A stretch of DNA of 64,000 nt from Planctomycetota bacterium (GCA_021818445.1 JAKAEB010000005.1:1-64000); one strand, 5' to 3'. Positions 16,831 through 27,291 are shown, counted from the first letter of the stretch. Notes: generated from the letters alone by a model not told the origin. Program-made: numbers and translations.

Positions 16831-19146
16831 TCATTTCCAGGCCGTGAGTGTCAAGCTGGAATAGCCGTCAATGCGTATGCCATGCTTGAAGAAAGATTTG
16901 CCGCATTTTTCAGCCCGGTTTATCCAGGTAGGATGCCGGGATGTTGCGATCCACGCCGGTCTGAATTGCTCGCCCGCGCGATGAATCCACGCCTCCCCCG
17001 CCCAAGGTTCCCGAATATGAAACGTGATCGTACGACCGGTGGGGTTGTGGATCAAAAGCATCGGCCCCATAGAGGTATTAACTCTGATTTCCATCAGGCC
17101 GGCGGACAGCCGGGTATGCACAACCGGCGGTGTGCGGCGCGTCCAGACCGGGTGGATGGCAAGCAGGAAATAGCGATGCGTGCCTTTGCGATAAAGCCGA
17201 ACGTGACCAGTTTTGGGCAAATGATTCCACAGGATCATGCGTCGCGCGTGGAGGCGAGCGGGCGAAAACATACTCGTGGGGTGGTCGCTTTCATGCGCAT
17301 AGTCTGACGCCAGAACGTGAATGACGAGTGAACCGTAGCGCCATCGGTGAGTACCTGCAGGATCAAATTTTCGGTCCGCACCGCGCCAAGATTCTGAAGA
17401 CAGGGCTAAAACGGTGCCATCGACGCCTGCAGCGTCCTGCGTTTTCATCGACGTGAGAGTAACCCAGCCAATGAGTCGGTTTCGGGTGAAGATCCATTCC
17501 TGCCGCCCTTTCCAGGCAATAGCCGGTTGGCCATAGCGCGAAAGTCGGTAAACGGTGCAGAGGGTGGCAAATCTGCGACCGACTACCACCGCATTATGTT
17601 CGTGCTGCGACAGTGCGGCGTAATGGCTGTAGCGTGCCCAGTCATCAGGGTCTGAACTCGCGGGCTTGATGCATACTTCACTGGCGACATCCTGGAGTGC
17701 GGCCGACATGGGCCATCGTCCGGCGGTCGGTTGTCGGCCGGGCGGGAAGCCAACCATGCAACCCACATAGGTGCTTTTTCCGCTATTAGTGCCAACATAT
17801 TTTCTTCCGACCCCGGCAAATGAAAACGTCCCGAATCGGCCGCGTGGACCTTGAATATTGCGGTCGAAGACAAAATAGCCATTGGGAGCCGGTGCCGGAG
17901 TCGCCCAGTGGCCCCAGTACGCCGCCTGTATTAAATCGCCCTTCGGTTTGTTCATCAACGCCACGCGCATGTTCTGTGAAGAGCGATTGAATTTGGCTTC
18001 AATCATCGCAGGAACCTCTCCGTGCACCCGGTTCCAGTAATGCTTCCATGATGGGGCGGTGTAGTACTCCGCCACATTCAGAGGCTCTACGCTGAGAGGA
18101 TAATAATTTTTCCCTGATTTGAGCATTTTCATTGCGATCGGATCATGCGTAAGTTCCCACGCCCGGGCGATGCTGATGATGTCGATACCGTGGTAGGTGT
18201 AACATTCGTCCTGAGAATCAATATAGGTAAAGCCGCCGTCGGCAAATTCTGCCCGCTGATACAGGAATCGCAGCCCCTTTTTCGCCATGTCCAGATAGTT
18301 GTGATCAGGAAACAGCATATGGGCGTATATCAAGGTGATAATGTAGTGGACGTCGGCGTTGGGGTAGGCGGTGTAGGGGCGGTCGGCCATGAAGCGCGAT
18401 ACCGCGGATTTGCCCGTGTAGAGATCAGCTTTGACTACCGCATGGATATTGGCCTTGAGAGATCGCTGCCACTGCGTTTGTTTTGATGGCGGCAGTATCC
18501 CCGGGAAGACCGATTTTACCATCAGATACATCTCGGTCATTATGGGTGAATAGCCGAAATCGCCGAGATCCGGGTCGCCTGGCTGGTGCGTTCGATAGAT
18601 GTAATCAAAGCGCTCGAGTAACGGAGCAACAATGGTCGGGTCGCCAAAAAATGGGCTCTGGCGATCACAAAGTGCCTCGGCCAGAAGCAATGCATTTTCG
18701 GAAACCCGATGCGGCAGAATCCAACTCTTCGGCATTTGGCTGTATGGGTAGTGAGGGGTTGGCTTTTTGAGGAATTGTCGGACCCATCGACAAAATTGGG
18801 TTGCAACGGGATTGTGACGAAAATCGGGAATATGTGGAAAAAGATTTGGGGGTTCTGCGCCTGCTGATACTGGCGCTTCCGCCAGCATATGTCGGGCGTC
18901 AGCCAGGAGGGTGCGCACTGCGGAGGATCGGCCAGCAAGCAGATCGACTCGAGCGCGGTGCAAAACCCATTTTATTGCCGCTACTTTCAGCTTCTCGGGC
19001 ATTGATTGAGACGGTAATTTCGCGGTGGCTATTGCCAGGCTCGCAATGGCCGAAGTCGGGGTATCGGCAGCAGCGTCGTACTGAAAATGCACAGTCACCA
19101 CCGCTGCTAAGAAGATGGCCATCAATCTGACTTTCAGCTCTTTCAT
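16831..19146 (-). CDS. Large secreted protein, probable alpha/alpha-toroid plus beta-sandwich polysaccharide lyase-like
   Basis: 771 residues. The N-terminus has a hydrophobic stretch (residues 8-22) consistent with export. No family is recognised with certainty. The middle (about 100-430) has helix-rich segments with many aromatic and His residues, such as YPNADVHYIITLIYAHML and DECYTYHGIDI, which resembles the toroid of alginate-lyase-like enzymes. The C-terminal half is beta-rich, including YGSLVIHVLAS, which is also found as YGSVLIALSAS in the upstream neighbour. The first 45 residues closely match those of the neighbour at 19301-21259. It closes a three-gene minus-strand operon with a prepilin-like protein. 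Confidence 0.75.
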   Translation of the reverse strand: MKELKVRLMAIFLAAVVTVHFQYDAAADTPTSAIASLAIATAKLPSQSMPEKLKVAAIKWVLHRARVDLLAGRSSAVRTLLADARHMLAEAPVSAGAEPPNLFPHIPDFRHNPVATQFCRWVRQFLKKPTPHYPYSQMPKSWILPHRVSENALLLAEALCDRQSPFFGDPTIVAPLLERFDYIYRTHQPGDPDLGDFGYSPIMTEMYLMVKSVFPGILPPSKQTQWQRSLKANIHAVVKADLYTGKSAVSRFMADRPYTAYPNADVHYIITLIYAHMLFPDHNYLDMAKKGLRFLYQRAEFADGGFTYIDSQDECYTYHGIDIISIARAWELTHDPIAMKMLKSGKNYYPLSVEPLNVAEYYTAPSWKHYWNRVHGEVPAMIEAKFNRSSQNMRVALMNKPKGDLIQAAYWGHWATPAPAPNGYFVFDRNIQGPRGRFGTFSFAGVGRKYVGTNSGKSTYVGCMVGFPPGRQPTAGRWPMSAALQDVASEVCIKPASSDPDDWARYSHYAALSQHEHNAVVVGRRFATLCTVYRLSRYGQPAIAWKGRQEWIFTRNRLIGWVTLTSMKTQDAAGVDGTVLALSSESWRGADRKFDPAGTHRWRYGSLVIHVLASDYAHESDHPTSMFSPARLHARRMILWNHLPKTGHVRLYRKGTHRYFLLAIHPVWTRRTPPVVHTRLSAGLMEIRVNTSMGPMLLIHNPTGRTITFHIREPWAGEAWIHRAGEQFRPAWIATSRHPTWINRAEKCGKSFFKHGIRIDGYSSLTLTAWK

Positions 19147-19300
19147 TTATTTAATACTTCCATCAAGCAAAACTTTTGCATCGCGCGATAACGCTTCCTT
19201 TGCCTGCAACACCGCGCTATCAGACCGGCGCGGCGGCCCGGGACGCCGCCTCAGGCATTATGCCCTGCTCTACGCGGGGAACATCGGTACAGACAAACTG

Positions 19301-21259
19301 CTATCGCGACCGGAGGCTCCAGTCGCGGTAGTCAAACACCTCTCCTCGACCGTGCACCATGACCCGCATAAAGTTGCCGTTTCGGGGCGCGTATGACCAC
19401 GGGCTTTTGAGCAGCGGCCATGCGGCATAGTTTCGGATGCGGCCATTGACAGCATCGGGGCCGTTAAAGGCGCACTGCAAGGTGTTGCCCCGGCGGTCGG
19501 TGTATGCACCAATCAGCCAGCCGCCATGGCGACGCACGCTTGGCGTTGCATGGTCCAGAACCGCCCGGCGATACTTTTCCAATACCGCCAGCGGGGTGGC
19601 TGCCCGAAAATCACCCGGGTAAGCCGTTTCAAGCGCGACGGCGGCCTGCAGCCTGTGCAGTATAAATTGAGAATCGCCGGGCATGGGCTTGCTGGCGGGT
19701 GAGAGAATTCTATCCGATGGCTTCCACGAAAAAGTGTGACTCGCGGACAGCGCTATGAGTACTGAACCATAGTTAATAAAAATTCTTCCGTCACTCTGCG
19801 ATTGATTGATGCAGGCGAGATAACCGCCCGGAATATAGCCGAGGATGTAAGGATTGCGATATCGCGGTGGAATGTTAAACACGTACAGCGTGGTGCCCCG
19901 ATGCTGGAGTTCGTTTTCGTTAAGTGTCACGCCATGAGTGTGCAGGCCGCTGGGGTTATTGTGCGGGTCGTGGTTGTTATCTGCGGCGGGGTTGGTAACC
20001 CATAAAAAATCATTGGACCGATAGTTGGCCGTTTCCCACATGACGCCATCCGGATAGCTCTGGCCGTAAAATCGGCGTCCCGGCCACTTACCGGACCGGC
20101 TGAAAATAATATAGCTGCGATTGACGTAACTGTACAAAGCCCAGTTATCGAAAACCGACTCATAGACATAAGGTTGGCGGCGGTCGCGGGCCATAGGCAG
20201 CATCCAATGGGGAAAGCGGTATCCGCCGGTAAAGGCCCGCAGGGCCCACTGTGAACAAAGCCCATCGGGGGTGATGCGCTTCGACCCTCCAAAGTAGGCC
20301 CATAGCACACCATCCACCCCCCAGGGCGTTTGTGTCATGACGTCCGGGTAGGACCGCGGCGCAAAGGTGCCCAAGATTCCGTTGAGGTAACAGGGCGCGT
20401 ATTGGATGAGCGCGGTCTCAAACGCCATGCGTGCCGCCCGCCGCATACGCGGATTGGTTGAGCACTCAGCGACGGTCAGCAATGGCAGAATATCCTGGCT
20501 GCCGTAGGGCCTGGAGGCCCACTCTTCCGAGCCGGTATGAGCTATTTCGGCAATGCGCTGACAAAGATACTTCTTTCCGGTGGGGTCTTGTCGCGAAAAG
20601 TAATTTCCGCTCCACGTTGTGCGCTTAAACCACGGGTCAGGGTGGAACGCCGCCGGCCCCCACTGTTCGGTAGCAAGATACCGTTCAGTAGCCGCCATAA
20701 TGAGGTGATTGCTGGTGACCAGCCGCCGATAAAACACGGCCCCGGTATATATTTTTCTGAAGCGTAATCGCAGTGCCACAGGCATAAAGCGCTTAAAGCG
20801 TATGTAGCAGTCAATGCCGGGCCACGCCAGAAAACCGGTGTTGCCGCCGTACATCCAGCGGTTGATTTTGTTGCCAGGCGTCAGCGCATCTAAAGCCTTA
20901 TCTGCTTGCTGGCAGGCCTCGCGTATCTTGCCCTGCTTGAATAGCACCTCGGCAATCCAAAACCGATTGGGTAGATAGCGGGCGTTGGCCCGAGTCCGAA
21001 GGTAGGCGTCTACGGATTGAAACGCCATGGCCTGCCGCTGGGCAAAACTTGTTGCGCTGCCCGCATCGGCGCCTTGCACTGGCACGCACGTCGCCGCTAT
21101 CAGCCCCATCAGGACGCACAACCAGACCCGCACTGCGGCGGCGACCGCCAGGCTCCTGATATCAGAATTTTGCGTGTCCGCGGCATCATCGTACCGGAAA
21201 TGAACGGTCGCCAGCCTGACGAAGGCAATTATCCGGAGCCTGACTTTTTGCATTTTCAA
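19301..21259 (-). CDS. Large secreted protein of unknown function, lyase-like fold suspected
   Basis: 652 residues. The likely start is TTG at 21259, because MKMQKVRL then aligns with MKELKVRL of the downstream paralogue and AAGGA stands eight bases upstream; ATG at 21253 is the alternative. After the shared 40-residue segment (VHFRYDDAADT) comes a second hydrophobic stretch, residues 44-60, ending PVQGADA, which looks like a proper signal peptide in its own right. The remainder has helix-rich repeats around residues 70-330 and a beta-rich C-terminal part from about residue 400. It is not a family I can name. Its place between a prepilin-like gene and another secreted protein suggests polysaccharide degradation or binding. 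Confidence 0.75.
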   Translation of the reverse strand: MKMQKVRLRIIAFVRLATVHFRYDDAADTQNSDIRSLAVAAAVRVWLCVLMGLIAATCVPVQGADAGSATSFAQRQAMAFQSVDAYLRTRANARYLPNRFWIAEVLFKQGKIREACQQADKALDALTPGNKINRWMYGGNTGFLAWPGIDCYIRFKRFMPVALRLRFRKIYTGAVFYRRLVTSNHLIMAATERYLATEQWGPAAFHPDPWFKRTTWSGNYFSRQDPTGKKYLCQRIAEIAHTGSEEWASRPYGSQDILPLLTVAECSTNPRMRRAARMAFETALIQYAPCYLNGILGTFAPRSYPDVMTQTPWGVDGVLWAYFGGSKRITPDGLCSQWALRAFTGGYRFPHWMLPMARDRRQPYVYESVFDNWALYSYVNRSYIIFSRSGKWPGRRFYGQSYPDGVMWETANYRSNDFLWVTNPAADNNHDPHNNPSGLHTHGVTLNENELQHRGTTLYVFNIPPRYRNPYILGYIPGGYLACINQSQSDGRIFINYGSVLIALSASHTFSWKPSDRILSPASKPMPGDSQFILHRLQAAVALETAYPGDFRAATPLAVLEKYRRAVLDHATPSVRRHGGWLIGAYTDRRGNTLQCAFNGPDAVNGRIRNYAAWPLLKSPWSYAPRNGNFMRVMVHGRGEVFDYRDWSLRSR

Positions 21260-21353
21260 CTATTTCATCCTTATCTCAAAGTAGTTCTGCGGGGCGGTGG
21301 TCAAGGCATTATGTCGGCCGGGGTAACGATCGACTTGCCGCGAAAAGAAGGTT

Positions 21354-21374
21354 GGGGTTCAACAAGTGAACCCC
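21354..21374. repeat. GGGGTTC inverted repeat between prepilin-like gene and next gene
   Basis: GGGGTTC-N7-GAACCCC lies between the stop at 21516 and the start at 21259. T runs on either side are weak, so it may be an attenuator or a processing hairpin rather than a full terminator. Confidence 0.45.
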
Positions 21375-21515
21375 GATTTTGCAGCATTTTGAAAGTTCGC
21401 CTGCGAGACAGCCAGGCAAGTGCTTGGGCATGATGTTGTACCGGTCTCAATCAAAACGCCTTAACCGACGGTAGCGATAGCATTTTCGTGGCTGCAGTTA
21501 AGAACCCCAGACGAT

Positions 21516-22400
21516 TTAGTAATCCAAACTCGGATCGCCGTACCAGAAGTCGTCATAGAATGCGCGACGATGCACGGGTGGACGATTGATGGGTATGGAA
21601 TTCAAATCAACTGCGGTTGACGAGGCATTGGCAGCCAAGTTGGCAACATGCCCATCGAAAAAAAGCGTGTTTGCCCGGCCGTTGTCGTAATACCATCCGT
21701 GCGATAACGAGGCGGTCAGATGATTATTTTCAAAAGAACCGTGCGGGAAAAACGGGGGGTACCACATTGGCGAAACAGTTTGATCGAAGTATTCCGGCGA
21801 AGACCTTGTGTCAAGTTGCCCGCAACAAACGGCTAAAAGTGTAATGGCGGGGTTATGGACACCGGTGATTGTGTCAATCTCCGGTACTTGGCTATTGTAT
21901 TGAGGATTGTACCTGGTGGTATCACTAAAGCCCTTCCAAATGACACTGTTAAAAGCCATGGTACCGTACATTTTCGTTGCGCCGCTGACTTCGCTGAAGG
22001 CGGAGGGACAAATCATCAGACCACTTTGCTGAAGGTTATCCAACCCCCGCTGAACCGCCGCTTTTTGGTCGCTTGCCTGCGCCATGAAGCCCAGGTAGGG
22101 AAGCCAGAGCCCCAATGCTGCTGTGCCCTCCAGAAATCCCCCGCCACCGGCGTAGGCGTACGTAGAACCTTGCAACGCCCAAAGATTTGGTACCCACTCC
22201 CGGTTACTATCCGCGTATGCGTTGATGGCATTACCCATCTGCTGAAGATGGTTGGCGCAGAGCACACTGTTGGCCGATTGCCTGGCTTTCGCTAATGCCG
22301 GCAGCAAAAGTGCCACCAGAATAGCGATGATGGCGATTACCACCAGCAGTTCAACAAGCGTAAAACCACGACTCCGGAGAGAAAACCTTTGATTCGACAT
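21516..22400 (-). CDS. Prepilin-like protein with N-terminal methylation motif and H-X9-DG type C-terminus
   Basis: 294 residues. The leader SLRSRG is followed by [20 protein letters not shown], a class III (type II secretion/type IV pilin) prepilin motif cleaved after Gly with Glu at +5. The protein ends with [10 protein letters not shown], the DG motif typical of the large planctomycete/lentisphaere family of such proteins. ATG at 22400 is chosen because it begins this leader; the frame is open upstream but has no signal there. The mature protein is probably a pseudopilin or surface filament component anchored by its N-terminal helix. It is the first gene in an operon with two large secreted proteins and has its own promoter at 22541-22569. 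Confidence 0.9.
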   Translation of the reverse strand: MSNQRFSLRSRGFTLVELLVVIAIIAILVALLLPALAKARQSANSVLCANHLQQMGNAINAYADSNREWVPNLWALQGSTYAYAGGGGFLEGTAALGLWLPYLGFMAQASDQKAAVQRGLDNLQQSGLMICPSAFSEVSGATKMYGTMAFNSVIWKGFSDTTRYNPQYNSQVPEIDTITGVHNPAITLLAVCCGQLDTRSSPEYFDQTVSPMWYPPFFPHGSFENNHLTASLSHGWYYDNGRANTLFFDGHVANLAANASSTAVDLNSIPINRPPVHRRAFYDDFWYGDPSLDY

Positions 22401-22540
22401 GGCACGGCACCCCTTTCCGTATACATAGCAGACCAGACGAAACCCGCTGCTGCAAAAGCCCTGACCCACCCGATGAGAATCAATTTTTCCTGCTGCCGCC
22501 CGGCGGTTTGCCAAGCACAGTTCACAACTTGGTTATGAGG

Positions 22541-22569
22541 AGTATAAATGACCTTTGTGATTAAGTCAA
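22541..22569 (-). promoter_or_regulatory. Sigma-70-like promoter of the prepilin-like operon
   Basis: Minus-strand TTGACT (22569-22564), 17-base spacer, TATACT (22546-22541). Confidence 0.7.
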
Positions 22570-22795
22570 GTAAATAAATTGATGTTGTTACTATTTTACC
22601 ATAAGGTGGGAAGCGGGCATCGTTTTTGGCGATCAGTAGCCTTCAAAAAAAGATAAAATGCAAGCCGATTAAGCCTTATAATCGTGAATCGTGGCCATAA
22701 TGGCGCGTGTGGTGAGAGGGTAAAAGCCGCACTTGATGACCGTGCTAAACCGAACATCCTCCAACTGCCAACGCAGGAAAAACCGAAAAATGTCA

Positions 22796-22824
22796 TTGAC
22801 ACGCACCAAAATTATCTGTAAACT
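22796..22824 (+). promoter_or_regulatory. Sigma-70-like promoter of the second GH43 operon
   Basis: TTGACA (22796-22801), 17-base spacer, TAAACT (22819-22824), 44 bases before the GTG start at 22869. The segment just after the -10 box, AACTGTTCATTAG, contains a half-site like the palindrome upstream of the second LacI gene. Confidence 0.65.
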
Positions 22825-22868
22825 GTTCATTAGATTTTCTATTTTTCTTTAGCAGATGGGTAAGTAAC

Positions 22869-24509
22869 GTGAAACCGGCCATCGAACTTCAACGCCCACC
22901 AGTCGACTTTCAAGAAAAGTTGGCCATAGCCGACTTGCAGGGCGTCGCACACAATCCAGTTATAAAAGGGTTTAATCCGGATCCGAGCATCGTGCGGGTT
23001 GATCAGGACTATTACTTGGTCACAAGCACGTTTGAGTGGTTTCCTGGGGTACCGGTTTACCACTCCCGAGATTTGAGCCATTGGGAACTGATTGGCCACA
23101 TACTCAGGTCATCGGAGCAACTGGACTTGCACGGCGTGCCGGATTCCGGCGGTGTGTGGGCACCATCGCTGAGTTACGACGATGGGCTGTTTTATCTGGT
23201 CTACACGATCGTATACAATTCTGGCGGTAGATTTAAAGACTTAAAGAATTTTCTCGTTACGTCACCGAGCATCCTTGGCCCATGGTCCGCTCCGATTATT
23301 TTGAACTCAAGCGGCTTTGACCCGTCGTTATTCCATGATAGTGATGGACGCAAATGGCTGGTTAATGTGCAGTGGAACCATCGTCCACACCTGCCACGAT
23401 TTGATGGCATTGTACTGCAGGAATATTCACCGACGCGTCGCCGACTGACAGGGCCAATAACGAACATATGCCGAAAAAAGGATATTATTGAAGGCCCGAA
23501 CCTTTACCAACGCGATGGGCTTTATTACTTGATGCTTGCCGAAGGCGGTACGAGTTGGGAACACAGTGTATCAATGGCCCGATCGGAAAAAATCACCGGG
23601 CCGTACGAAATTGATCCCAATCCGTTCGTGCTTACGAGTTCTCAATCGCCATCGCTGACGCTGCAAAAAGCGGGACATGGGGAATTGGTTGAAGCGCCGT
23701 CGGGACAATGGTACATGGCACACCTCTGCTCCCGAACCACTGAGTTGCATCGTCGCTGCCCGCTGGGGCGTGAAACGGCGATTCAGGAAGTCTCCTGGTC
23801 GAAGGATGGGTGGCTGCGGTTGAAATCGGGTGGTATTGAACCGCTGGATACCTTTACCATTCCAGCCGGCAATGGCATGGTTCCATCACCAGCCGAGCCG
23901 GCACGTGACGACTTTGACGCCCCCCTGATTTCCCCGCACTGGCAGAGCCTGCGGGATCCGATCGATCCGACATGGGCGACAACGACGGAGCGATCTGGCC
24001 ATTTGCGCATTTTCGGCCGAGAATCAATTCACAGCCGGTACCGACAGAGCCTGTTGGCCCGGCGGATCACGAGTTTTCACGTCACGATGGAAACTAAGAT
24101 TGATTTTTACCCCCATCATTACGGGCAGATGGCTGGCCTGATCATCTACTACGACACAAAAAATCATTTTTATCTGCGATTAACCCACGACGAACAACTG
24201 GGACGAGTGCTCGGTATGGTCATGACGGACCGCGGCGGCTACTCGGAAGAGTTGGACTCTCAATTGGTCGTCAACGATTGGCCGCAGGTGTTTTTGCGGG
24301 CCATCATCGACGCTGAAACGCTGCGATTTTTCGCATCGCGCGACGGCAAACAGTGGCACGCGTTCCCGGCACATTATGATTTTTCAAAACTCTCGGCGGA
24401 CTACGCAGGCGGCTTCACCGGAGCCATGGCGGGCATGGGTGTGCAGGACCTTGGCGGCACACAACTCCATGCCGACTTTGATTATTTCTCAATGCATATG
24501 ACTGACTGA
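22869..24509 (+). CDS. GH43 family beta-xylosidase/arabinofuranosidase
   Basis: 546 residues, starting with GTG. No signal peptide is visible. GFNPDPS gives base Asp38, SGFDPSLFHDSDG gives Asp151, and IIEGPNLY gives acid Glu209. The C-terminal beta-sandwich (about 340-540, GLIIYYDTKNHFYLR) is the usual GH43-linked domain. It is a diverged paralogue of the enzyme at 8586-10211: the layout is the same, but the region between Asp151 and Glu209 differs, including a WNHRPHLPRFDG segment typical of xylosidases. It leads an operon with a lyase and an acetylesterase. Confidence 0.92.
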   Translation: MKPAIELQRPPVDFQEKLAIADLQGVAHNPVIKGFNPDPSIVRVDQDYYLVTSTFEWFPGVPVYHSRDLSHWELIGHILRSSEQLDLHGVPDSGGVWAPSLSYDDGLFYLVYTIVYNSGGRFKDLKNFLVTSPSILGPWSAPIILNSSGFDPSLFHDSDGRKWLVNVQWNHRPHLPRFDGIVLQEYSPTRRRLTGPITNICRKKDIIEGPNLYQRDGLYYLMLAEGGTSWEHSVSMARSEKITGPYEIDPNPFVLTSSQSPSLTLQKAGHGELVEAPSGQWYMAHLCSRTTELHRRCPLGRETAIQEVSWSKDGWLRLKSGGIEPLDTFTIPAGNGMVPSPAEPARDDFDAPLISPHWQSLRDPIDPTWATTTERSGHLRIFGRESIHSRYRQSLLARRITSFHVTMETKIDFYPHHYGQMAGLIIYYDTKNHFYLRLTHDEQLGRVLGMVMTDRGGYSEELDSQLVVNDWPQVFLRAIIDAETLRFFASRDGKQWHAFPAHYDFSKLSADYAGGFTGAMAGMGVQDLGGTQLHADFDYFSMHMTD

Positions 24510-24553
24510 CTATAGGCAGTTGAATTGTTCCGTTTATTCTACCTGGGAGTATC

Positions 24554-27190
24554 ATGAAAAGATGCCATGTCCTCGTCGCGGCGGCTCCGGCCTTTCTGAT
24601 TTCTGTTCTATCGACTTGCGGCACTACCATGGCCGCGAACGGCGACTTTTCCAAGTTGCCACCCATGCAGAAATATTATAATTACGAGTTTAAGGGCCTG
24701 CCGCAGAAGTACATCCCGACTTCATCCTATACCGCCAACCAGATACTTGACGGAAAGACGCCCGGCCGAATCAAGCCAAAGGTATTTCACCTGACGCGCG
24801 ATTATCATGGTTTTGATACTCATCGGCTTTTTCATATTCCCCCGCCCGGTATACATCCAAGAATTTATTTCGGGCCATCCGATTTGCCGGGCATCCGAAA
24901 GCGACTTAAATCCACGGCCGAAGGTCGGGGATTCATGAAATATCTTCAACACGCCGTGGCGAATGGCATTGAAAAACCCGGTACAAAAGAAAATGCGCTT
25001 TACCAGGATTTGCGTGCCGGCCACATGCGACGGTTCACCTATCTTTACAACATGAATTCAAACCTTCTGGCCAATTACAAACTATTAATGGGAGGGACCA
25101 GGGGATTTAAGGCGCTTTATGGCAATTATCATCGGCCCAAGGTTATTATGCAGGATGGAAGGCGTATCCCCACCCATTACGCAGAGCGGTTCTTCCTGAG
25201 GAATCCGCTGCGGGAAGAGATGATGTACAAGGCGTGGTTGGCGCTGATTAATAAAGACGCCCGGTCCGGGCGGCATCTGGCGGCTGCCTTCACCGCATAC
25301 ATGAGTTACCTCAAGCCCCTGGTATTAAAAGTTAACTCCGAACTTTATGGCGACGACTACTGGCGCACGATGCGGCTGATGCTGGGCGGTTTAGGGTCCA
25401 GTGTAGCGATTGCCAACACCTATGACTGGGACTACAACTACATGACGCCGGCGCAGAGGGCGATTTGCCGGAGCGTGATTTCCGATATGACTAAAGGCCA
25501 CTATACGCTTGGCATGGACTTACCGCCGCATTGGTGCAACTGGAACTTCATCGGCATGGCGCAGTATTTTGAGGTTCTCTCACTGGCCATTGAAGATGAG
25601 AAAGGGTATGACCCGCGGGTTTATGCTCGCAGTGTGCAGGTGGTCCGGGCTTACATGCGTTATGCTCTGGACCGACACGGTTTTGCCAAGGAATCGCCCG
25701 GATATTCCAGTGCGGGCCTGCAGCATATGTCCAGTGCGCTGCTGGCAATGGCGGGGCGTGGTCAGAACTTTTTCACCGTGCGCCGCTACCGACGCTATTT
25801 TGATACATACTGCCTGCAGACGATGATGCCGCAGGGTAAACGCTGGATTGGGGAAGGCGACCTCGCTGATTTTTCCCCGTCGTTTGAACCGGTCGCCATC
25901 GCCCATTATTTTTATCCCAATGATCCGAAACTGAATTATATTTATGAGAACTTGCCTGACGTGATTCATCAGAACTTCAGTCGGGATTATTTCTATGATG
26001 CCCTGCTTTCCTGCGCCGCACCCGAACCGCGCGGTGCGCACGGGCATCTGATAAATTATCATTATGGTAAGGTATTTCACCTTTCCAATACATTTGTTGA
26101 TCCGGATCGCGGCTGGCTGATTGCCCGCACGGGGTGGAATAAAAACGCCGTCTATATGCAGTTAACTGCTCGAAACGACATCATGGACGCATCACACAAC
26201 CACGCCGACGCCGGCCGCATTGTGGTTGATGCACTTGGCATCCACTGGACCCGGGAATACATGCGGCAGATCGACGGCCCAGAGCAGTCCGAGATACTCG
26301 TCAACGGCAAAGGGCAGGGGTTCTTTCCCACACCGGCTACCTGGTTGGGTGCGGTGCACACCAGAATCGCTGCGTTTGGAGCGGCGAATCTGACATACTG
26401 CTACAACTGGCAGTGGCGCAAACAGATTCTCATGTGGAGCCCGAATGATCCGCGCCTTAAGTCTCAGGCGTATGTCGGCTACAAAGCGCAGATTGAGCAT
26501 TTCATAGCCGATGGCGATCGCGCAATAGCACAATACGATCCATCCCCGGCGGTAAGGCGCTATTACGCTGGCTATCTTGCCGGTGATCCGAAAATGTGGG
26601 ATCAGGATTCTTGGGTTATTCGTCTCCCATGGATGCATATGCACTATGCCTATCGCACGGCCGGCCTGGTGCGTGGAAAATACCCCTATATCATGGTGGT
26701 GGACAATATTAAAAAGAACTCTGTGCGGCAGCGCTACACGTGGCAAATGATGTTGAATCCCAAGGTGGTAGAGGTTGCAAGAAGCAAAGTTGATGGCATT
26801 CAAACGATAACCCTGGCCTATCCTGCAAAGAAGTTCCAGTTGGACCGCAAGTTTCTTTACATCATGGTGCTTCAGGCGGCCAATCAGAAAGTTTCGGGCA
26901 GACCATATGTGGAAACCTTTAACCATAAAAACTCGTTTGGACAGCCTGAGACTCTTGAGCGACTGGTGATACCAAGTTACAGCGTATCACCCCATTATAA
27001 AGTATTGATCTATCCGTTCCGCAAGGGGCAAACGCTGCCAACCGCCGCCTGGAAGCAAGGCCACTCTCATCTGGTCATTCAACTGCCGGGTGAACACGAC
27101 ACATGGACGTTCAAACCTTTGGCAAGCGGTCGATGCCACCTGACATTCAGCAGAAATGGAAAGGTAATATTTTCAGGTATTAAGCATTAA
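24554..27190 (+). CDS. Heparinase II/III-like polysaccharide lyase, secreted
   Basis: 878 residues with a signal peptide at residues 1-28. PPPGIHPRIYF (about residue 95) starts the toroid domain. The beta-sandwich domain starts with MDASHNHADAGRIV, where His548, His550 and Asp552 form the metal and substrate site of the heparinase II/III superfamily, followed by DALGIHW. Overall layout equals that of the lyase at 2267-5023, but this copy keeps the canonical HNHAD motif. It probably cleaves a uronate-bearing polysaccharide in the periplasm or outside. The ribosome site GGGAG lies seven bases before ATG. It is the middle gene of a three-gene operon. Confidence 0.88.
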   Translation: MKRCHVLVAAAPAFLISVLSTCGTTMAANGDFSKLPPMQKYYNYEFKGLPQKYIPTSSYTANQILDGKTPGRIKPKVFHLTRDYHGFDTHRLFHIPPPGIHPRIYFGPSDLPGIRKRLKSTAEGRGFMKYLQHAVANGIEKPGTKENALYQDLRAGHMRRFTYLYNMNSNLLANYKLLMGGTRGFKALYGNYHRPKVIMQDGRRIPTHYAERFFLRNPLREEMMYKAWLALINKDARSGRHLAAAFTAYMSYLKPLVLKVNSELYGDDYWRTMRLMLGGLGSSVAIANTYDWDYNYMTPAQRAICRSVISDMTKGHYTLGMDLPPHWCNWNFIGMAQYFEVLSLAIEDEKGYDPRVYARSVQVVRAYMRYALDRHGFAKESPGYSSAGLQHMSSALLAMAGRGQNFFTVRRYRRYFDTYCLQTMMPQGKRWIGEGDLADFSPSFEPVAIAHYFYPNDPKLNYIYENLPDVIHQNFSRDYFYDALLSCAAPEPRGAHGHLINYHYGKVFHLSNTFVDPDRGWLIARTGWNKNAVYMQLTARNDIMDASHNHADAGRIVVDALGIHWTREYMRQIDGPEQSEILVNGKGQGFFPTPATWLGAVHTRIAAFGAANLTYCYNWQWRKQILMWSPNDPRLKSQAYVGYKAQIEHFIADGDRAIAQYDPSPAVRRYYAGYLAGDPKMWDQDSWVIRLPWMHMHYAYRTAGLVRGKYPYIMVVDNIKKNSVRQRYTWQMMLNPKVVEVARSKVDGIQTITLAYPAKKFQLDRKFLYIMVLQAANQKVSGRPYVETFNHKNSFGQPETLERLVIPSYSVSPHYKVLIYPFRKGQTLPTAAWKQGHSHLVIQLPGEHDTWTFKPLASGRCHLTFSRNGKVIFSGIKH

Positions 27191-27291
27191 GTCAATGATT
27201 TTGGGTGGCACCCGTCGGCCCCCGGCTCGGTGCCCAGGATTCACCGACGGCAAGCGTTTATATTGGTGAACAGGTAATTAGAGTTATATAG

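Larger units (their letters stand above)
22401..22868. promoter_or_regulatory. Divergent promoter region between prepilin-like operon and second GH43 operon
   Basis: No gene is seen. Promoters for both directions are present at 22541-22569 (minus) and 22796-22824 (plus). The minus transcript has a leader of about 135 bases. Confidence 0.65.
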
